From: Candidatus Caenarcanales bacterium
GTDB lineage: Bacteria; Cyanobacteriota; Vampirovibrionia; LMEP-6097
NCBI GenBank assembly: GCA_021299565.1
Contig: JAJTHA010000046.1
Location: 1 to 34,253, forward strand
Direction: 5' to 3'
DNA length: 34,253 nt
Part shown: positions 15,136 to 22,614 of the stretch, piece by piece
Layout: every line of letters starts with the position of its first letter
Numbering within the stretch: position 1 is the stretch's first letter
The notes under the pieces: model-generated
Seen by the model: only the letters and a program-made list of their open reading frames with translations
Database searches by the model: none
What the model was told of the DNA's origin: nothing
Translations under genes and position numbers: made by a program

Positions 15136-16185
15136 ATGTCAAAGTTAATCGCATTAATACCGGGAGATGGAATTGGTCCAGAAGTCATAAAAGAAACCAT
15201 CAAGGTTTTGAATGTTCTAGCGCCTGATTTCAAATATATTGAACTAGATTTGGGCGGTGTAGCAATAGACAAATATGGAGTCCCTTTTCCAGATGAGACC
15301 AAAAAGAAAGTCAAAGAAGTTGATGCGGTTTTAATGGCAGCAATTGGTGGTCCTAAATATGATAATTTGCCGCGTGAAAAGCGTCCAGAGACTGGGTTAT
15401 TGGCGTTACGTAAAGAGTTGAATGCTTTTGCAAATATTAGACCAGCTATGGTTTTTGATTCTCTCGCGCATCTTTCTACTCTTAAAACCGAAGTAGTTAG
15501 AGGCACAGATTTAGTAGTTGTTCGCGAACTGACAGGTGGTATTTATTTTGGGCAGCCAACAGCCAATGATGGTCAAAAAGCTTATAATACAGCTGTTTAT
15601 ACAGTTGAAGAAATTGAACGAATTGCAAAAGTTGCTTTTGAGTTTGCTCAAAAGCGCAGTAAGAAGTTATGCTCTGTAGATAAAGCTAATGTTCTAAACG
15701 TTTCACAACTTTGGAGAGACGTTGTTACAAAGCTTGCTTCTAATTATCCTGACGTCGAACTTAGTCATATGTACGTTGATAATGCTGCTATGCAACTTAT
15801 CAAAAACCCTAAGCAATTTGATGTAATCGTTACTAGTAATTTGTTTGGAGATATTTTGTCAGATGAGGCGAGTATGTTAACAGGTAGTATAGGACTGCTG
15901 CCTAGCGCTTCTTTAGGAGACGGTACACTGCCTGGCTTATATGAACCTGTCCATGGTTCAGCTCCGGATATAGCTGGTAAGGGCTTGGCTAATCCTGTTG
16001 CTATGATGCTTTCAGCGGCGATGATGCTTAGATATAGCTTTAGTATGAATAAAGAAGCAGATATCTTAGAGTCAGCTATCAAATCAGTTTTGGATGCTGG
16101 TATACTTACCGCTGATCTTGGCGGCAAATCTAATACCTTAGAAATTGGTGAAGCGGTTTTAAATAGAATAAAAGTCCCTGTATGA
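15136..16185 (+). CDS. leuB: 3-isopropylmalate dehydrogenase
   Basis: 349 residues, normal for LeuB. GDGIGPEVIKETIKVL is the N-terminal signature. GLLALRKELNAFANIRPA matches the substrate-binding helix, and RELTGGIYFGQP is the isopropylmalate-type motif. SNLFGDILSDEASMLTGSIGLLPSASLGDG is the family signature with the metal-binding aspartates. HGSAPDIAGKGLANP binds the adenosine part of NAD, and its Asp indicates NAD rather than NADP. The enzyme oxidises and decarboxylates 3-isopropylmalate to 2-oxoisocaproate in leucine synthesis in the cytoplasm. No leuA, leuC or leuD lies nearby. Its stop overlaps the exonuclease III start by 4 bases (ATGA). Confidence 0.97.
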   Translation: MSKLIALIPGDGIGPEVIKETIKVLNVLAPDFKYIELDLGGVAIDKYGVPFPDETKKKVKEVDAVLMAAIGGPKYDNLPREKRPETGLLALRKELNAFANIRPAMVFDSLAHLSTLKTEVVRGTDLVVVRELTGGIYFGQPTANDGQKAYNTAVYTVEEIERIAKVAFEFAQKRSKKLCSVDKANVLNVSQLWRDVVTKLASNYPDVELSHMYVDNAAMQLIKNPKQFDVIVTSNLFGDILSDEASMLTGSIGLLPSASLGDGTLPGLYEPVHGSAPDIAGKGLANPVAMMLSAAMMLRYSFSMNKEADILESAIKSVLDAGILTADLGGKSNTLEIGEAVLNRIKVPV

Positions 16186-16997
16186 AATTATGTTCATGGA
16201 ATGTAAATGGCATTAGAGCTGTCGCTCAAAAAGGTTTTTTTGAATGGCTCAATAATTCTGGATTTGATGTTGTTTGTTTGCAAGAAACTAAAGCTCAACC
16301 GGATCAACTTGAGCCCAAATTTTTATCACAACTGCAATATCCTTATGTGAGCTTCAATAGCGCTGAACGTAAAGGTTATAGTGGAGTCGCTAATTATTTT
16401 CGCAATGAGCCTCAAATCATCAAGCATGGCTTTGATGTGGATTTATTTTCTAAGCCACAGAAGCTTCTGAAAGACTTTAACAGTGAAGGGCGTATCATCG
16501 AGTCCCATCATAAGCTAAATGATAAAAAGCTCTTGATACTGCTAAATATATATTTTCCTAATGGAGGTTCTGGCGAGGAGAGACTGAAATTTAAGCTCGA
16601 ATTTTACGAAGCATTTCTAGATTATTTAAAGGCACTTGAAAAAATTTCTCCATATATTGCAGTCACTGGAGATTACAATACTGCGCATCATGAAATAGAT
16701 TTGGCTAGACCAAAAGAAAACATCAATATATCAGGCTTTATGCCAATTGAAAGGGAGTACCTGGATCGCTTACAGCAAATGGGCTACATTGATACCTTTC
16801 GTTATTTGAATCCTGCTAAAAAGGACTCTTACACTTGGTGGAGTTTTAGAACAGCTGCTCGTAAAAGAAATGTAGGCTGGAGAATTGATTATTTTTTTGT
16901 TAGTTCTGCGCTTAAATCAATTATTAGTGACGCCAAAATACTTGATGATGTTATGGGCTCTGATCATTGCCCTGTGACTTTGGAACTCAAAATCTAA
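16182..16997 (+). CDS. xth: Exodeoxyribonuclease III family AP endonuclease
   Basis: 271 residues of the exonuclease III/AP endonuclease fold. KLCSWNVNGIRA carries the first metal-site Asn, VVCLQETKA the catalytic Glu, ITGDYNTAH-type VTGDYNTAH the Asp/Asn pair, and DVMGSDHCPVTLEL the final Asp-His. YTWWSFRTAARKRNVGWRIDYFFVS is the usual DNA-contacting stretch. It nicks DNA at abasic sites and removes blocked 3' ends in base excision repair. It begins within leuB (ATGA overlap) with no visible Shine-Dalgarno motif, so translation is probably coupled to leuB. Its stop shares 4 bases (CTAA) with the convergent CoA-binding gene. Confidence 0.95.
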   Translation: MKLCSWNVNGIRAVAQKGFFEWLNNSGFDVVCLQETKAQPDQLEPKFLSQLQYPYVSFNSAERKGYSGVANYFRNEPQIIKHGFDVDLFSKPQKLLKDFNSEGRIIESHHKLNDKKLLILLNIYFPNGGSGEERLKFKLEFYEAFLDYLKALEKISPYIAVTGDYNTAHHEIDLARPKENINISGFMPIEREYLDRLQQMGYIDTFRYLNPAKKDSYTWWSFRTAARKRNVGWRIDYFFVSSALKSIISDAKILDDVMGSDHCPVTLELKI

Positions 16998-17362
16998 AAT
17001 TGCCCAGTTCTTATGAGAACTAATGTGCAAGCTTCCAAGACCTCAATGCCACTTGCTTTGAGCTTTTGGGCAAGTTCTGGGTTTTCGGTATTTGGGTTGA
17101 AAATCACTCGTCTTGGTTTAATTGCCAAAATTTCTTCAAACAAAGGTTTTGATAATTCAGGATTAATATAGACGCTCAGAGTATCGATGTCAGTATCTTT
17201 GATGGAACCTAAATCAGGGAGCACAGTGATACCCAATATCTCTTTGAGTTTTGGGTGAATTGGAATTACGGTGTAGCCTTTTGATTTGAGTAATTCCACC
17301 GCTTGGTAAGAATATCTCTCAGCTTTATCAGAGGCTCCAAGTACTATAACTTTACTGAGCAT
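16994..17362 (-). CDS. CoA-binding domain protein (YccU-like)
   Basis: A 122-residue single-domain Rossmann protein. The start KVIVLGASDKAERYSYQAVELLKSKGYTVIPIHP is the CoA_binding_2 (PF13380) signature, with VLGAS as the nucleotide-binding loop and VIPIHPK following. Near the C-terminus, RRVIFNPNTENPELAQKLKASGIEVLEACTLVLI matches the family's closing motif with its conserved Cys. The family binds CoA or a related nucleotide; its biological role is not known. The ATG lies inside the Na/Pi cotransporter gene (11-base overlap), so the two genes form an operon. Confidence 0.9.
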   Translation of the reverse strand: MLSKVIVLGASDKAERYSYQAVELLKSKGYTVIPIHPKLKEILGITVLPDLGSIKDTDIDTLSVYINPELSKPLFEEILAIKPRRVIFNPNTENPELAQKLKASGIEVLEACTLVLIRTGQF

Positions 17363-18989
17363 TTAGGGCTTTCTCTCTAGCTTTGCGTTTGTCTACCATG
17401 ATATGAACTATTCTTCTGGATGTAGCGTTGACTGATCTGATGAATTCTAAAACCCACAAATTTAGTTTTTCATGTTCATAGTCTTTATCATTGTGAATTT
17501 TTTCTACTGAATTGTTTCTAAGTTCTTCCTCGATAGCTCTTAGTCCATTTAAGCTAGCTTCCACTTTGAGTGCATCATCATCAGAGTCATTGAGGATTGC
17601 GTTGCAAGCTTTTGAAAAACACTTAACGGTTTTTTTGAAATAATCTTCTACTCCATTGTAACTACCATCAAAATCAGGAATTTTTGAACTTAGAGTCTCT
17701 AGAGATGCCTCAAGTTTATAAGCCACATGTTCAATTTCATTGACCAGAGATACTTGATTGACGACTCTAGCAACGTCTTTGTAAGAGAGTCTTAGCTTTG
17801 CTACTCTACTTAAGAAATCCAAAATATCTGCTCTAAATTCTTGTTGATATTCTCTTAGTTTTACTAGTTGAGTGATTTTGTCTTTTTCTTTTTTGATGAA
17901 ATAATCTCTTGATAACCAGAGCATTTCTTTAACAACATTCTTGTAAGTACGTATGCCATCAACTGAGCTCACAAACAATAATTCAGGACTGTCGGATAGA
18001 CTGCTGACTCTTGGAAAACTGTATTTGATTTTGTCTGTTTCTTTGTCGTCAGGTACGCAAATAGTACTAAGCCATCCTAAATTCTTGAGAAATGGCATGA
18101 AAATTACTGCAGAAAAAACATTGAAATAAGTTTGAGCGTTCGCAACTAATCTTGGGATATCACTATCGTTAGGACTGAGCCATTTGATTAACTGAACAAA
18201 GCCGGGCACCCAAAAAGCAAACATCAGCACTCCAATCAGGTTATAGAGTATATGAGACATGGCGACCCTTTTGGCTGAGGCGCCAGAACCTAATGAGGCT
18301 ATCCAAGCAGTAACGCAAGTCCCGATATTAGAACCCAAAATCAACGGCACAGCAGCTTCTAGAGTGATTAATCCTTGCATGGCAAGCCCAATGGTGATTC
18401 CCGTAAATGCTCCGCTTGAATGAATAATTGCTGTAAAAACTGCACCGACAAAAATACCAAACCAAACGTTCTCGCAATGAGTCATTAAGTCAATGAAGTA
18501 TTCTGAATTGCGAAAACTTTTCATAGAGGCTGACATGTAGTCAAGTCCCAAGAAAAGTAAACCAAGTCCAAGTACAATCATCGCAAAATATTTTGTTCGA
18601 GAGCGCTTTGCTAGAGTGCGCATCATGAATCCAATAAAAACAATCGCCATAGCCCATTTGGTCACATCAAAAGCCATTATTTGCCCAGTAACGGTACTGC
18701 CGATATTTGCTCCAAGCATTACGGCAAGGCTTCTTTCGAATGTCATTAATTTAGATTGAACTAGTGAAACTAAAATTGATGTTGTGGCACTACTACTATT
18801 TACTATTCCGGTAACTAGCGTACCAACGAAAATTCCGACATAAGGATTATCAGTTGCTTTTTCTAAAACTAGTTTGAGAGTATTGCCAGCAGCTTTGCTC
18901 AAATTGCCAGACATCATATCCAAGCCGAACAACAAAAGAGCTGCTCCGCCTAAAAGCCCTACTATATTTAATAATGTTATACCTTCCAC
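17352..18989 (-). CDS. Na/Pi cotransporter family protein with PhoU-like tail
   Basis: 545 residues. The N-terminal half holds the duplicated PNaS/SLC34-type membrane repeat: GTLVTGIVNSSSATTSILVSLV in the first repeat and GAVFTAIIHSSGAFTGITIGLA in the second, each followed by a LGxNIGxxVT segment (LGANIGSTVTGQI and LGSNIGTCVTAWI). About 8-9 membrane segments end near residue 320. The rest (about 330-545) is a soluble helical PhoU-like domain (DYFIKKEKDKITQLVKLREYQQEFRADIL). The family couples phosphate or other anion movement to Na+, often as an exporter or low-affinity importer. The start is GTG; the upstream promoter is not clear by eye. Confidence 0.93.
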   Translation of the reverse strand: MEGITLLNIVGLLGGAALLLFGLDMMSGNLSKAAGNTLKLVLEKATDNPYVGIFVGTLVTGIVNSSSATTSILVSLVQSKLMTFERSLAVMLGANIGSTVTGQIMAFDVTKWAMAIVFIGFMMRTLAKRSRTKYFAMIVLGLGLLFLGLDYMSASMKSFRNSEYFIDLMTHCENVWFGIFVGAVFTAIIHSSGAFTGITIGLAMQGLITLEAAVPLILGSNIGTCVTAWIASLGSGASAKRVAMSHILYNLIGVLMFAFWVPGFVQLIKWLSPNDSDIPRLVANAQTYFNVFSAVIFMPFLKNLGWLSTICVPDDKETDKIKYSFPRVSSLSDSPELLFVSSVDGIRTYKNVVKEMLWLSRDYFIKKEKDKITQLVKLREYQQEFRADILDFLSRVAKLRLSYKDVARVVNQVSLVNEIEHVAYKLEASLETLSSKIPDFDGSYNGVEDYFKKTVKCFSKACNAILNDSDDDALKVEASLNGLRAIEEELRNNSVEKIHNDKDYEHEKLNLWVLEFIRSVNATSRRIVHIMVDKRKAREKALNAQ

Positions 18990-19090
18990 AAATTTACTTT
19001 TAAACCGAGACTAACCGCCAAGAATTCTAGCAAGCCCTTGTGAAATAATACAAGCTTATTAAAACAAGATGCATTCAACATATAAATACT

Positions 19091-19119
19091 TTACAAATCA
19101 CCAGTTGGCCCACTATACT
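19091..19119 (+). promoter_or_regulatory. Promoter of the small exported protein gene
   Basis: TATACT at 19114-19119 lies 10 bases before the ATG at 19130. A weak -35 candidate (TTACAA, 19091-19096) is placed with an exact 17-base spacer. The predicted leader is about 3 bases. Confidence 0.5.
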
Positions 19120-19129
19120 TCTTAACTGT

Positions 19130-19396
19130 ATGAAAAAAGCATTATTAATAGCATTAGTAGCAATCTTGACTGGCGCTCCAGTTCTTGCTGACGGATATCA
19201 CAAATCTAAACCAGCTAAGAAAGCAAAAGAGAAATCAGATTCAGGCAAAGTTTGCGCAACTTGTGGTTTAGTTAAAGCTCTTGTTTGGACAGTTAAACTA
19301 CCAGTTAGAGTTGTAACTTCAACAGGCGTTGGACTTTATGAGTTAGTAACTGATGGAGATTTCACAGGCTTTAAAGAAGGCTATCAGCTAATCTAA
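19130..19396 (+). CDS. Small exported protein of unknown function with a CATC motif
   Basis: An 88-residue protein that I do not recognise. Residues 1-20 form a clear signal peptide (MKKALLIALVAILTGAPVLA, cleavage likely after VLA). A Lys-rich linker (KSKPAKKAKEKSDSGK) follows, then a single CATCG motif at about residues 42-46. The rest is LVKALVWTVKLPVRVVTSTGVGLYELVTDGDFTGFKEGY, partly amphipathic. The two cysteines could form a disulfide, bind metal or carry a redox function; nothing in the sequence decides. It is followed 3 bases later by the methyltransferase gene with no separate promoter, so they are probably co-transcribed. Confidence 0.7.
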   Translation: MKKALLIALVAILTGAPVLADGYHKSKPAKKAKEKSDSGKVCATCGLVKALVWTVKLPVRVVTSTGVGLYELVTDGDFTGFKEGYQLI

Positions 19397-19399
19397 AAA

Positions 19400-20530
19400 T
19401 TGAACGATACAACTAACAAAAAGTTTTATCGCTATGATTTATCGCCTTTGTGGGAAATCCACAAAGGCTATTTTTTTGAAAGCGGACTTAAACCCTGGAA
19501 ATCTGGCGCTGTGCCATTTTCGGGGGTTTCTAATTATAACGAAGCTTATAAAAAAGCAAGATTAGTAATAGAGAATCTCAAAAAAATCAAAAAAGATGAT
19601 TTATTTGAAATAAAAATTCTTGAGCTCGCGTCGGGCAATGGAGAATTTGCTAGAAATTTTCTTTATGTTTTTCAAGAAATCTGCGAAGCAGAGTCATTGA
19701 ATTATTTTTCGAGATTGAAATTCTCGATAAGTGATTTCTCTCAAAAGACTCTTGATGAATTGAAAGCAAGTGGCAGGTTTGATAAATTTCAAAGTCAAAT
19801 TCAGTTTGAATGTATCGATGTGTTGAATCCACAAGTCATATGTGATTCTAGCTTTGATTGTATTTTGGCAAATTACCTTTTAGATCAATTCCCAGCGCGT
19901 ATCTTCGTTAAAGACGCAAATCAATATTTTGAAAAGTATATAGCAGTCTCTGATGACAAAAAATATTATCACCCAGGGAAAAATTTCATAAAGCGCATTC
20001 CTAAATTTTTTGAATTCAGATCCGTGAATTTGTCTCAGGAATTGAGCATACAGCATCTAGATATTTTTGAGTCTTGTTTTAGGACTTCTAAAACCTCTAC
20101 AGCAGTGTATTCTTATGGGGCGTTAAGAGTGTTGAGAAATTTATTACCGAAATTAAATGAAAATGGAATTTTGATCATGTCAGATTTCCATGGAGCTTCT
20201 AGAGGCGGTTTTGATAAATACGAACCTTGTTATTACGGAAATTCTATTGCTCATCCTGTTAATTTTGAGTTTATTGCTAAATATTTCCAAGATTATCCAA
20301 CGGTGATTTTATATGAAGATCCGATCAAGCCTTTGCACACATTGATTTTGGCAAGACCTGATTTTTCGAGAGCTTTTGAGCTTGGAGAAATTTATCATCA
20401 AGTTTATTTGCAGAATAAATTTATTAGAGCGTTGTATAGATTTCTTGTTGAATTTAAACTGAGTTTATATTTGTTTCTTTTGATCGCTTTTCTGATGGTG
20501 TTTCTATGCACTTTAAAAGCCAATGTTTGA
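19400..20530 (+). CDS. SAM-dependent methyltransferase, MidA-like, with C-terminal membrane segment
   Basis: 376 residues, starting at a TTG 3 bases after the previous stop; no ATG lies nearby in frame. Motif I for SAM binding is ILELASGNGEFARNF (residues 73-87). KFSISDFSQKTLDEL fits the acidic strand after it, and FDCILANYLLDQFPARIF resembles the MidA/NDUFAF7 (PF02636) segment with ANELLDALP-type residues. ILIMSDFHGASRGGF is the later strand. Some MidA-type enzymes methylate arginine in complex I assembly; whether this one does is unknown. The last 25 residues (LSLYLFLLIAFLMVFLCTL) look like a membrane helix, but they are coded in a 77-base overlap with the convergent hydrolase gene, so the C-terminus may owe its composition to that overlap. 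Confidence 0.75.
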   Translation: MNDTTNKKFYRYDLSPLWEIHKGYFFESGLKPWKSGAVPFSGVSNYNEAYKKARLVIENLKKIKKDDLFEIKILELASGNGEFARNFLYVFQEICEAESLNYFSRLKFSISDFSQKTLDELKASGRFDKFQSQIQFECIDVLNPQVICDSSFDCILANYLLDQFPARIFVKDANQYFEKYIAVSDDKKYYHPGKNFIKRIPKFFEFRSVNLSQELSIQHLDIFESCFRTSKTSTAVYSYGALRVLRNLLPKLNENGILIMSDFHGASRGGFDKYEPCYYGNSIAHPVNFEFIAKYFQDYPTVILYEDPIKPLHTLILARPDFSRAFELGEIYHQVYLQNKFIRALYRFLVEFKLSLYLFLLIAFLMVFLCTLKANV

Positions 20531-21248
20531 ATTTTTCTGGTTCGTCTTCCATAATCGCATGTCCTGACCATTTGAAAAGTTCGAACTTAGCTACCGGTGT
20601 TGCTAAAAACAATCTATAAATCAAAGCAGAAGGAGCAACAAAATCAAAACGACCTGCTGCTAGGAAAATTGGACATTTGAGTCTTGGGATTTTTTTGAAA
20701 GCAGTCCATCTTCTTACATGTTTATAAATTTCTTGAAGTACATGGGCATTGGTCATGATTGAAGATTTGTAACGTGGTCTTAGAGAGGTTTTTTGGAAAA
20801 AATCTAGATTTTTTTGAATGATTTCAAGAGGTGTTCCTAGTAAAAATTTCAAGAAATCTTTGACTGGACTAACTAGCTGCGGAGGCATTGCAGTGAGTAT
20901 GAGTTTATTTATGAAATCTGGATAGTTTTCTGCAATTGTTACGGCGACTATGCCGCCGAAACTGTGAGTGACCATAGTGATTTTTTTGTTTGGAAAAATT
21001 TTGAGATGAGTTAGTGTATCCATAACATCCTGTAAATGAGAATCAATATCAATCTTCATATGCTCTTTAGGTTGTTGCATTAATCGAGTCTCTCCGTGTC
21101 CTCTGAGATCGAGAGCTAAGCAATAGTAGCCTTTGGAAGCTACAATGGTCAGTTCATTGAGCCAGACGCTAGCATCGCTCGCGCTACCGTGAATAAACAC
21201 AATTATTGGATCTTCTGGTCGACCTTTTTCGTAATAATTAAGAATCAT
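20454..21248 (-). CDS. Alpha/beta hydrolase
   Basis: 264 residues with a complete catalytic triad pattern. IVFIHGSASDASVW gives the oxyanion HG motif, LALDLRGHGETR follows, and the nucleophile Ser is in VTHSFGGIVA. The Asp is in AAGRFDFVAPSAL, and the His in WSGHAIMEDEPEKF. A helical cap lies between about residues 130 and 190. The substrate cannot be told from sequence; the fold covers esterases, lipases and C-C hydrolases. The last 25 or so residues (IETPSEKRSKETNINSV) run antisense into the methyltransferase gene. A TATAAT ends 12 bases upstream of the ATG. Confidence 0.92.
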   Translation of the reverse strand: MILNYYEKGRPEDPIIVFIHGSASDASVWLNELTIVASKGYYCLALDLRGHGETRLMQQPKEHMKIDIDSHLQDVMDTLTHLKIFPNKKITMVTHSFGGIVAVTIAENYPDFINKLILTAMPPQLVSPVKDFLKFLLGTPLEIIQKNLDFFQKTSLRPRYKSSIMTNAHVLQEIYKHVRRWTAFKKIPRLKCPIFLAAGRFDFVAPSALIYRLFLATPVAKFELFKWSGHAIMEDEPEKFKHWLLKCIETPSEKRSKETNINSV

Positions 21249-21260
21249 TTGTCTAAATCC

Positions 21261-21266
21261 ATTATA
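21261..21266 (-). promoter_or_regulatory. -10 candidate for the alpha/beta hydrolase
   Basis: Perfect TATAAT on the minus strand, 12 bases before the ATG at 21248, giving a predicted leader of about 5 bases. Confidence 0.45.
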
Positions 21267-21338
21267 TTATGCCCGTTTAGGAAGAGGTCGTGTGCGTTAA
21301 TTAGACTAGATAGAACAACTTATGAACAGCACAACAAT

Positions 21339-21345
21339 AAAGGGA
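21339..21345 (+). promoter_or_regulatory. Shine-Dalgarno-like motif (AAAGGGA) before the SpoA gene
   Basis: AAAGGGA lies 9 bases before the ATG at 21355. This gene, unlike most promoter-proximal genes here, has no -10 hexamer immediately before its start and appears to have a true 5' leader. Confidence 0.45.
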
Positions 21346-21354
21346 ACGTAATTA

Positions 21355-22614
21355 ATGTTAGCTACTTATATAGAAAGCGATCAATTAATGCATTTAATCG
21401 TAAAAACAACAAGTGACGCCTTTGGCCTAGAGTCAAATAATTCTAGGCAAGTAGCTGTTGATGATTTATTGGATTGGTTTGCTCTTGAATACAACATACA
21501 TTCATTAATTAATGATTTTTGGGGCACCAATGCAAAAGCAAGATTAATAGCAGTCACCAAGGATATCAAAGACCAGTCCTGGAAAGGTTTAGTATCAGAG
21601 TGGGATACAGGCTCTTCAATGCCAGGTCAATTTCGCGTTAATAAAACATTTATAGAAAGCTTACTCAGATACAGTCTTGGCGATACTGGAAGACCTTTTA
21701 AGCTCAAAGAGATTACCGAGCTAGAGCTTGCTTTTTTTGAAAACTTTTTTATCAATCTTGAAAATTACTGGAAAGATTTTTGGAAACTAACCATCCCAAA
21801 TTCCAATGGAACATTTATTTATTTGATATGGTGTATCGAAATAGACGATAGATCCTTAGGCTCTCTTGCAATTGGTGTGCCTCCAGGCATAGTCCCTAAA
21901 ACCAATAAGGTGAAAAACAAGGTTGACTTCAGGTCCCTCATGTCACAACTAGACATAGAAGTGCCCTTAGATTTGACTGTAGGCAAAAGCAAACTAAAAA
22001 TTAGTGACATAAAAACTTTGGAAGCTGGAGATTTAATTGTTTTTGAAAACAGTTCGATAGATTATCTTACTTGGAAAAAGTCAGATATGGATCAATTGAC
22101 GATAAATATAGAAATTCCAAGCAAAGATAATTCAAGATTTGCAGATTTATACTATGATGATCTAGAGATAGACAACATGGTCGACGAACATTCAAATTCT
22201 GAGGATTTACTAACTGATTTGCCAGTGGAGCTTACTGCTCAATTCAAGTCGGTGCATATGCCTTTAAATAAAATTTTGGAACTAGAGTCTGGTGGTATAT
22301 TGCCGTTAGGCTTATTGATAGATTCACAACTAACGCTAGTTGCACCTGGTGATAAACCAATTGCAGCGGGTAATTTGGTAATTGTCGGTAATCAATTTGG
22401 TATTAGAATCAATAAACTTAATATCAAAAAATCTATGACAGCAAAGCTAAATAACTACCAGTCTTCATACATTGAAGCTCCTATGCCAAGCCAAGCTCCT
22501 AAAAAAGCTCCAGTCATGCAAGTTGCTGAAAATCTAGATGAAGATTTAGATCAAGAATTAGAAGATATAGGCATTGATCCTAAAGAATTGGATGAGCTTG
22601 AGGATCTTTATTAA
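21355..22614 (+). CDS. Two-SpoA-domain protein of the FliM/FliN/SctQ family
   Basis: 419 residues. The N-terminal part (about 1-190) includes ITELELAFFENFFINLENYWKDFW and LGSLAIGVPPGIVP, reminiscent of the FliM middle domain. A first SpoA module is at about 195-255 (LDIEVPLDLTVGKSKLKISDIKTLEAGDLIVFE). A second, FliN-like module is at about 285-357 (LPVELTAQFKSVHMPLNKILELESGGILPLG.., IAAGNLVIVGNQFGIRINKL). The tail is acidic (DEDLDQELEDIGIDPKELDELEDLY). Two SpoA modules in one chain is the SctQ/YscQ plan of type III secretion C-rings, equivalent to FliM plus FliN; flagellar FliM has one. It could serve a flagellar motor switch or a type III-like sorting platform. No other flagellar or secretion gene is in the window. 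Met275 (22177) lies between the modules and could be an internal start, as in some SctQ genes. Confidence 0.8.
   Translation: MLATYIESDQLMHLIVKTTSDAFGLESNNSRQVAVDDLLDWFALEYNIHSLINDFWGTNAKARLIAVTKDIKDQSWKGLVSEWDTGSSMPGQFRVNKTFIESLLRYSLGDTGRPFKLKEITELELAFFENFFINLENYWKDFWKLTIPNSNGTFIYLIWCIEIDDRSLGSLAIGVPPGIVPKTNKVKNKVDFRSLMSQLDIEVPLDLTVGKSKLKISDIKTLEAGDLIVFENSSIDYLTWKKSDMDQLTINIEIPSKDNSRFADLYYDDLEIDNMVDEHSNSEDLLTDLPVELTAQFKSVHMPLNKILELESGGILPLGLLIDSQLTLVAPGDKPIAAGNLVIVGNQFGIRINKLNIKKSMTAKLNNYQSSYIEAPMPSQAPKKAPVMQVAENLDEDLDQELEDIGIDPKELDELEDLY

Noticed and set aside
15765..16127. 120-residue open frame on the minus strand inside leuB
   Set aside because: A shadow of conserved leuB coding; no domain or translation signal.
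19030..19065. Short inverted repeat CTTGT/ACAAG between the Na/Pi cotransporter and the small protein gene
   Set aside because: A five-base stem in AT-rich DNA with no T run; likely chance.
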